Origin: Thuidium tamariscinum
Lineage: Eukaryota > Streptophyta > Bryopsida > Hypnales > Thuidiaceae
Assembly (NCBI GenBank): GCA_947034885.2
Contig: OX344749.2
Coordinates: forward strand, 33,289,182 to 33,353,181
DNA length: 64,000 nucleotides
Reading direction: 5' to 3'
The translations under genes and the position numbers were made by a program. Under the pieces are notes generated by a model that worked only from the letters and a program-made list of their open reading frames with translations, was not told the origin of the DNA and did not search any database. Within the stretch, counting starts at the first letter, position 1. Each line of letters opens with the position of its first letter. Below, in pieces: positions 58,431 through 64,000 of this stretch.

Positions 58431-59712
58431 TCCAGCCCTTTTTTTTTACTTTTTGAGAAAGTACCAAGATGGCGATCACTTCAAATTTGGTGAAGCATTG
58501 TATTTCAACATTCATCCATCTTTTGGACTTAAAAACACTTTTCCGTCATATTCATACACTTTTTCATCCAAATTTGGCAACTTCATCCATACTTTAAAGA
58601 GATTTGGAAAATTCCCGGTGAAAAAAGATTACTTTTATCTGGTGAAAAAAAGACATTTATTTGAAATGGTGCAATCTGGCTACACGGTGCTGGAAAAAAA
58701 AAAGGCTAGTGACGTCCAACGATCTCAAAACTGGCTATTATGCACCAGATTTCTACCCCTCATGAACATCCACTAAAAGTACATTCTGAAAATGATTGAA
58801 GGAAAAAGATTTTGAACCAAATCTTCAATGGCCAGTTTGAATATGTTGCAGTTTTGACTATTCATCCCTTTGGAGGATAGCTTTCATTCGCAAACACCTT
58901 TTCATCCCGTAGCTAGAACTCACTTGCACCGTTGATGGATTCGCTTGGTGGCTCCATCAGGTGGTCGAAATTCGCAAGCACAAGGCTTCAAAGGTCTGTT
59001 AGAAACCTTGGCATTTAGCATTGTCTATCTTACTTTCAGGAATCGTTGTAGCATTAACTAGCCTACTAATGCTCCTTATTTAGCATTAATTGTGATTAAC
59101 GTTGCAAACTTGGGGGTCCATAGCGCTGCTCTTTATTGGTCCTTGGTACTCTTGAGATTAGTGCCTCCATTTGAAGCATTCATGATCATTTTTTGAAAAC
59201 AGGTTCCCTCCTTGTTGGCTTTTCAATATGTTGTGCTAATTCCTTGCTGTAGTGGAAATTTCTGCAAGATCAAGAGGTTTGGCTCCAATCTTGTAATCAC
59301 TGCAATTTGAAATGGAAGTGGCTTCTAAACTTGCCAAGCTTCCTCAATTGTTAGTTTGTCACTTGTTAGTTGCCACTAGAGAGTGGAGAATTGGAAATAT
59401 AATTGGTCCTTCTCATTCCCCTTGCAACATTGCTTTGAGTTGCACTTTTGATGTTCGTGTCTTACTTAGCGTGCTTCAAGTGACAATTCGCGACTATGGT
59501 ATACTTGTTCGCTTTAGTGTTTCTTTCATGGACTTGCATTTTGTTTCATTGCTTTGATTTGTTTCATTGCTTTGATTTGTTTCATTGCTTTGAGTTACTT
59601 GTGTTGTTGGGTTGGCTTGTTGGGGTGCAACATTTGGAAGATCGGGCATTGTTGTGGGCTAGTGTATTATGGTGCAGGGTGTATAGGCTTGGGTGGTGTT
59701 TTGATTGATCCG
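58431..59712. other. Spacer, with an 18-bp x 3 microsatellite
   Basis: TTTCATTGCTTTGATTTG is repeated three times at 59544-59597. ORFs at 58453-58776 and 59312-59557 show no domain. Sequence from about 59300 may be the decayed 5' part of the hAT element that follows. Confidence 0.45.
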
Positions 59713-61378
59713 ATGGTGCCGAAATTGAAGCTGATGGATAACTTTCGAGTCCACTCTTTCAGCTCCAGCCAAAATACGAGCAGTGTGGTGAAGTATATGA
59801 TGTCGGCTATCACTCACATTTCTGAAACGCAATTGGAGAAGTCTGTCTTGATGGCGTTGCGTGACTACCCAACTTCCAAATTTATTGTTGTTTTCCCGAT
59901 GCCTGCAAGTACATGTGAAGCTTCAGCAGTGGGGAAGAAGATCCAATCAGTGCTAGCGATGGACTACAAGAAGAAAAAAAATTCTCCGAGTACAATTACC
60001 CATTGTTCGCAAAAGATGTGGGCTTGCAAATTTTTTTGGGCTAAAGGAGAGTTCAACTCAAATAGCAGTCTGGTGGGAGTTGTATGCTGCAACTGCACAA
60101 GCATGACAGGAAGATGCAAAGTCTTGGTTCCTAAGTTGGATAACTTAGAAAAGCATGAGGGGAAGCACGTTTGTTAAGAAGATGGCGTCCCTGAGCCACA
60201 CTTGAAGAAGGGCAACGTTTTTATCAAACATAATTGCCGTCATTTACAGATGTGCAAACTTTAGGTTAGCTAGAAACGTGCGGGTATTGTGGCCAAGCAA
60301 CTGCTTGGAAATTTGAAAGGTGACACAAAGAATAAGGCGGTTCAATTCTCAACCCTTTTGCATGTTCTTGTTCATGGTTGTCCCATATGTGACTATGGAT
60401 GTCAATAACAACTACTAAGGCAGCTGAAGGTAAAAATCTCCCCCGAAAGCATTGGTTAGAAACTACAGGTTGGGAAATGAGCAAACACTTACATACTTCT
60501 GTTCTCTCTACCTTGAAGGTTGTTGTCCAACACGCCAGCATAATTTCAATTAGTGTTGATGAAGTCACAGCTATAGATAATACATCTTGGGTAGATGTTC
60601 ATGTTTATGCCATGGAGAGTTTGGAGAGGATTCTACATTAGCTACATCTTTCTTGTGTTTCAGAAAATGGTACTACAAACTGTTTAACTGATGTCATCAT
60701 GTATACACTAATGGAAGAGGGAGGCTTATCTCGTGAGCAAATAGCTTCAAAATTGGTGTATTTTAGTGCTAATGGAGTCAGCATGTTTCAAGGACCAAAG
60801 ATGAGTATTACAACCCAGATTCGTAAGAAATGGGCTCCATTTTATTTATTGGTGTGAGCTATGTAAGTCACCGCCTAAACCTTGTTGTTGAGATAATGTC
60901 CAAATTTCCAATGGTATATTGGTTGGAGGGACTGTTTCAATCTATACATGCCTATTTTTGCTGTAGCAACCGATGCCATGTTAAGTTGCAGAGGCTTGCT
61001 GATCTCATGGAAACTAAAGGAAACAAAATGGTAAGAAATGTGGAAACTAGGTGGATTTCCATAAGGAGTTTTGTTGCTCGGATTTTATCAGAGTACTGCA
61101 CCTTGTTGATAAAGATGGGGATTGGCATGATTGTTGCTCCTATCCACAAGCCGCAGCCTGCAGCTACTGATAACTTTGACTTGCTCTCTGATGTTGAGGT
61201 ACTATTGTTACTAGCTTGCTTTAATCCTCTGGTAAATGTTGTCCATAGCTTAATCAAGCTATCCCAAGCTCATGACATATTCATCTACGATTTCATGTAA
61301 GCTGTTAAGATATGTCAAGCTGAGCTTGCCCGAATGTTCTTGGATTCATCCACAACATTCTCCAAATTTGATTTCTAA
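59713..61378 (+). pseudogene. hAT-superfamily transposase pseudogene (ZNF862-like type)
   Basis: Three conserved blocks survive in order but in different frames. 59713-60177 ends with a BED-finger-like stretch (CCNCTSMTGRCK..LVPKLDNLEKHEGKH). 60399-60850 carries ISISVDEVTAIDNTSWVDVH, an in-frame stop at 60639, then GGLSREQIASKLVYFSANGV. 60845-61300 carries VSHRLNLVVE, then LQRLADLMETKGNKMVRNVE and TRWIS. These are hallmark blocks of plant and animal hAT-related proteins. A frameshift near 60850, several stops between 60178 and 60400, and no hATC dimerisation domain make it non-functional. No flanking TIR or 8-bp target duplication was found. Confidence 0.8.
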
Positions 61379-61384
61379 TCATTA

Positions 61385-61654
61385 GGGGATTTTTGAGGCC
61401 ATTGGAAGATTGCGGGTTTCCGAACTATGGGAAAGCAGTTTCTACCGTGTGAACAAGAATCCTATGTGGTTGAGAGAATGCCACATCATTAAAAAAAAAT
61501 TGAAAAAAAAATTGATTTTTTTTCTTCATATTTTAGGACCCAAAAAAAATTATTTTTTATTTTTGGATAAATGTTGGCTTGACAGCAGCCAGTAGTTACG
61601 GGAACAATTTCTGAGAACAACCTCGAAATAGCCCTTTGGAGGTCTCAAATCCCC
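61385..61654. mobile_element. MITE, GGGGATTTGAGGCC family, copy 3
   Basis: Ends GGGGATTTTTGAGGCC and GGTCTCAAATCCCC with ATTA/TCTAAT flanks. It aligns throughout with the copy at 36289-36560 (GAAGATTGCGGGTTTCC; GGTTGAGAGAATGCCAC; GACAGCAGCCAG). It lies directly against the decayed hAT gene. Confidence 0.8.
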
Positions 61655-61665
61655 TCTAATGGCTA

Positions 61666-63164
61666 GGGGAGGACACTTCCCCTTTTTTAATAACCTACGT
61701 GAAGCGGAAGATAGGGTACATTTAAATAATCTTGGGTAAAATTTATAAGAAATTTATATATAACTCGGGGAGATCACTCCTTGTAATTTTAAGCATACAC
61801 CTGAGTTAAGTGGATATTTAACATAGGGCTATTTACCTTCATTTTAGTAATTAAAATGACCGTATTTTTACATATAAATTCAATCATTTGGTTTTTATAG
61901 TTAGGCTATCTTATATACAAAATTTATGAGTCTAATTTTTTCATATCCATTTACAACACACTATAAAAGTAGTGTCTTACATATACACTATTTTTTTAAA
62001 TATATGCATTACTTGTATTGTAGTACAATTTCAAATGACAAATAAAAATGTAAAATGCAACAATAGTTTTAAATATTCTAAATTCTATGCCATATATTCT
62101 AAACAACTTAATATGGTGAATAATAAACATCATAGAAACATTAAATATAGTTATGATACTAAAACTAAGAAAAACACCAATACTAGCAATATAATATGAA
62201 CAACATGAGAAATTGACACTCTAAAAATATTGTAGATTAATCCAAGAATATGACCTCTATTGTAATATAGAGACTATATATTTTATTTTTACATATGCAT
62301 TTACAATGATTTTGATTTTAAAATCAAAAAATAAAAGAGTGTTTATTAAACACTAGTAAGAAGAAGATGATTCTAGAAATTTACAAGTATATGTTCAAGT
62401 AGTTGAGGCAAATCTAGAGTTTGTAGTGTCAAAGTATAGAAAAGATTCTATGCAAATGTTGCACACTCTACACCAATTTCTTAATGGATACTTTGTGTGA
62501 ATACAAATATCCATAGTACAACCTCATTATAAATTTACAACTCAATTCTTTTGTCTTGGAATAATATTTTTTTACATGATGTTACATAATTGGTATACTT
62601 AAGGAAAGATTTGTATGTACAGGCTAGAATTATTTGATGATAACAACAAATTTCTTGAAAAACATCCTTAGATTTACTAAATTGTGTAAGTTTTATCATT
62701 CAATTAAAAAAGTTTGTTTACATCTATACTCATTGTACTACAAACTTTTTATATGAACCCTATTTGTAAAGGCTAATTTATTAATAAAAATTCCTACTAA
62801 ATGATGTTTATACATAGCCTAATTTATATATAATAGGATATGTGACATTTCAAGAACCCTATCGTAGTTCTACATAAATATAAAATTTATCCCCTTTGAA
62901 TTAAATAGACCTTATCTTTTAACTCACGTAGTTTTCTAAAAATCGCAAGTAATCTCCCCGGGATATATAAAATAGGGGACATTAAAAAGGCAAAGTGTTT
63001 TAAAAATAAAATAGGGATGATAATATGGCTGATTTTTCCGCTTTATGGTAAAATAGGGGTTCTTTTAATGTTGCCAAGTAATGATTACAAGTAATTGATA
63101 GCCCCCCTAAAAATACCCCACCGCCGCACATGGGTCCCCCAAATACACAAGAAGTGTCCTCCCC
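61666..63164. mobile_element. Outer TIR element, GGGGAGGACACTTC ends
   Basis: GGGGAGGACACTTC at 61666-61679 pairs with GAAGTGTCCTCCCC at 63151-63164. Outside the ends CTAATGGCTA and CTAATGGTT are also similar. It encloses the inner element at 61763-62966. No transposase. The TIR is short, so a chance match is possible but unlikely. Confidence 0.55.
61763..62966. mobile_element. Inner TIR element, reverse copy of 16301-19114
   Basis: Ends TATAACTCGGGGAGATCAC and, in reverse complement, TATATCCCGGGGAGATTAC. It aligns with the three blocks of the 16301-19114 element and lacks that copy's MITE and CACTA insertions, so it gives the pre-insertion state. Confidence 0.75.
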
Positions 63165-63683
63165 GGGTCTAATGGTTACAATTTGCTCCAATGAGATCCC
63201 CATGGTCTGGCGGCCTCTTTTTGGAGACAATAGTCTTTCACGTTTGCTCTTTGATTTCAAAGGCAGGCACGTGTATGCAAGTTGCCATAACAAACAAACG
63301 GGGACAACTTGTTTGTGACGCAGAAGGAATACAATAGGCTCCAAGACAACATTCAATACCAATTTTCAAGCAAGTCCTTCTTTTTAAACTTTGTTTTACT
63401 ATACATTGATGGTTCTGTATATTGTTTGCATTGGGTTCATTTTAAATGTCTCTTAATTAGTCATAGTTATTGCTTGGCTTTTGACACTTGAACATCAATG
63501 AGCTTGTACTTGTCTCCTTTTGTGGCTACAGTAGTTGCTTTCGATGGCCTTGGAAGGATTTCAAAAGTAGTTTGCGATTGTAAAATTATACCTTTTTTGT
63601 GTTGTTTGGTGTGTATGTAGATTAATTTTTGTATTTCTTTCAGTTCTCTTCATTGGGATTAGATTAATCTTCGGATTTTTGGA
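63165..63683. other. Spacer
   Basis: Near-balanced for the first 150 bp then AT-rich. The ORF at 63000-63362 (minus, 120 aa) has no recognisable domain and straddles the end of the TIR element, so I do not call it. Confidence 0.4.
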
Positions 63684-64000
63684 GGGGATTCTATAGATTG
63701 TAGGATTAGTGACTATTGGTAGCGTGATTATATCCTGATTTATTTTGGGTCTCAATCCTTTGCAAGATCAATCTCAGTGGCTTCATTTTATCTCCCAATT
63801 TGAATTTGGATCTATTAGTCCTTTCAATCTTTTGCAGGATTAGTGACGATGGCTTACATTCTATCTCTCGATTTTTTTTGGGTCCTTTTTTCTGGTTTGC
63901 AAGATGAGTCATGATGGGTTTCCTTTTATGTCCCAATTTTTTTTCAAATTTCTCAGTTCAGATTTTAGATCGATCATGGTGGCTTACATCTTATCTCTCA
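63684..64000. repeat. Degenerate tandem array, about 70-bp units, to window end
   Basis: Units near 63748, 63808, 63881 and 63947 share (T/G)TTTGCA(A/G)GAT, (G/C)(A/T)(T/G)GGCTT.CAT and TATCTC(C/T)C.ATTT. The array is cut by the window edge. Confidence 0.65.

Noticed and set aside
63000..63362. 120-aa minus-strand ORF
   Set aside because: It straddles the right end of a TIR element and shows no recognisable domain.
1..64000. A multi-gene defence or biosynthetic cluster
   Set aside because: Only three supportable genes occur, and they are functionally unrelated and widely spaced; the remaining structure is repeats and transposable elements.

Overview
The window is nuclear DNA of a green plant. 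Evidence: two multi-exon genes with GT-AG introns that reconstruct without a frame break, a plastid-type shikimate kinase with an N-terminal transit-peptide-like extension, a CCCH zinc finger/WD40 protein of the plant ZFWD type, plant-type telomere-like TTTAGGG motifs, and CACTA and hAT DNA transposons. Gene density is very low (about three genes in 64 kb). Exons are GC-rich and the spacers strongly AT-rich. This would suit a moss or another seed-free streptophyte, but the species guess is inference only.

Layout. 1-3 kb: the end of a CACTA element and a TIR element. 3-5 kb: a three-copy tandem repeat, then the 5' part of a membrane-anchored coiled-coil gene (+). 7-13 kb: AT-rich DNA with non-autonomous TIR elements. 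14-15.5 kb: an unassigned low-AT island. 16.3-19.1 kb: a nested stack of elements containing a CACTA element with exact 3-bp target duplications. 20.7-22.6 kb: a C-poor tract studded with a CCAAGTTGG-type motif. 23-31.6 kb: more TIR elements, a CACTA foldback MITE, a long inverted repeat with about 660-700 bp arms and a perfect 62-bp inverted repeat. 32-37 kb: a TIR element that seems to carry gene-derived sequence, three tandem arrays and MITEs. 39.5-42 kb: a TTAA-flanked element with two datable insertions. 44-46.5 kb: G-rich minisatellites.

48.4-52 kb (+) is a complete eight-exon plastid shikimate kinase gene (329 aa). 57.8-55.2 kb (-) is a complete seven-exon ZFWD gene (509 aa). These two converge on a 3 kb spacer. 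59.7-61.4 kb is a decayed hAT transposase, followed by a MITE and nested TIR elements. A 70-bp tandem array runs to the window end.

The genes are unrelated in function: shikimate kinase is the fifth step of aromatic amino acid synthesis, and the ZFWD protein is probably RNA-binding. The most distinctive signal is a family of at least five TIR elements bounded by TTAA and starting CCCCTAAA. It resembles non-autonomous piggyBac-type elements, which would be unusual in a plant. I found no CRISPR array, tRNA, rRNA or multi-gene operon-like system.
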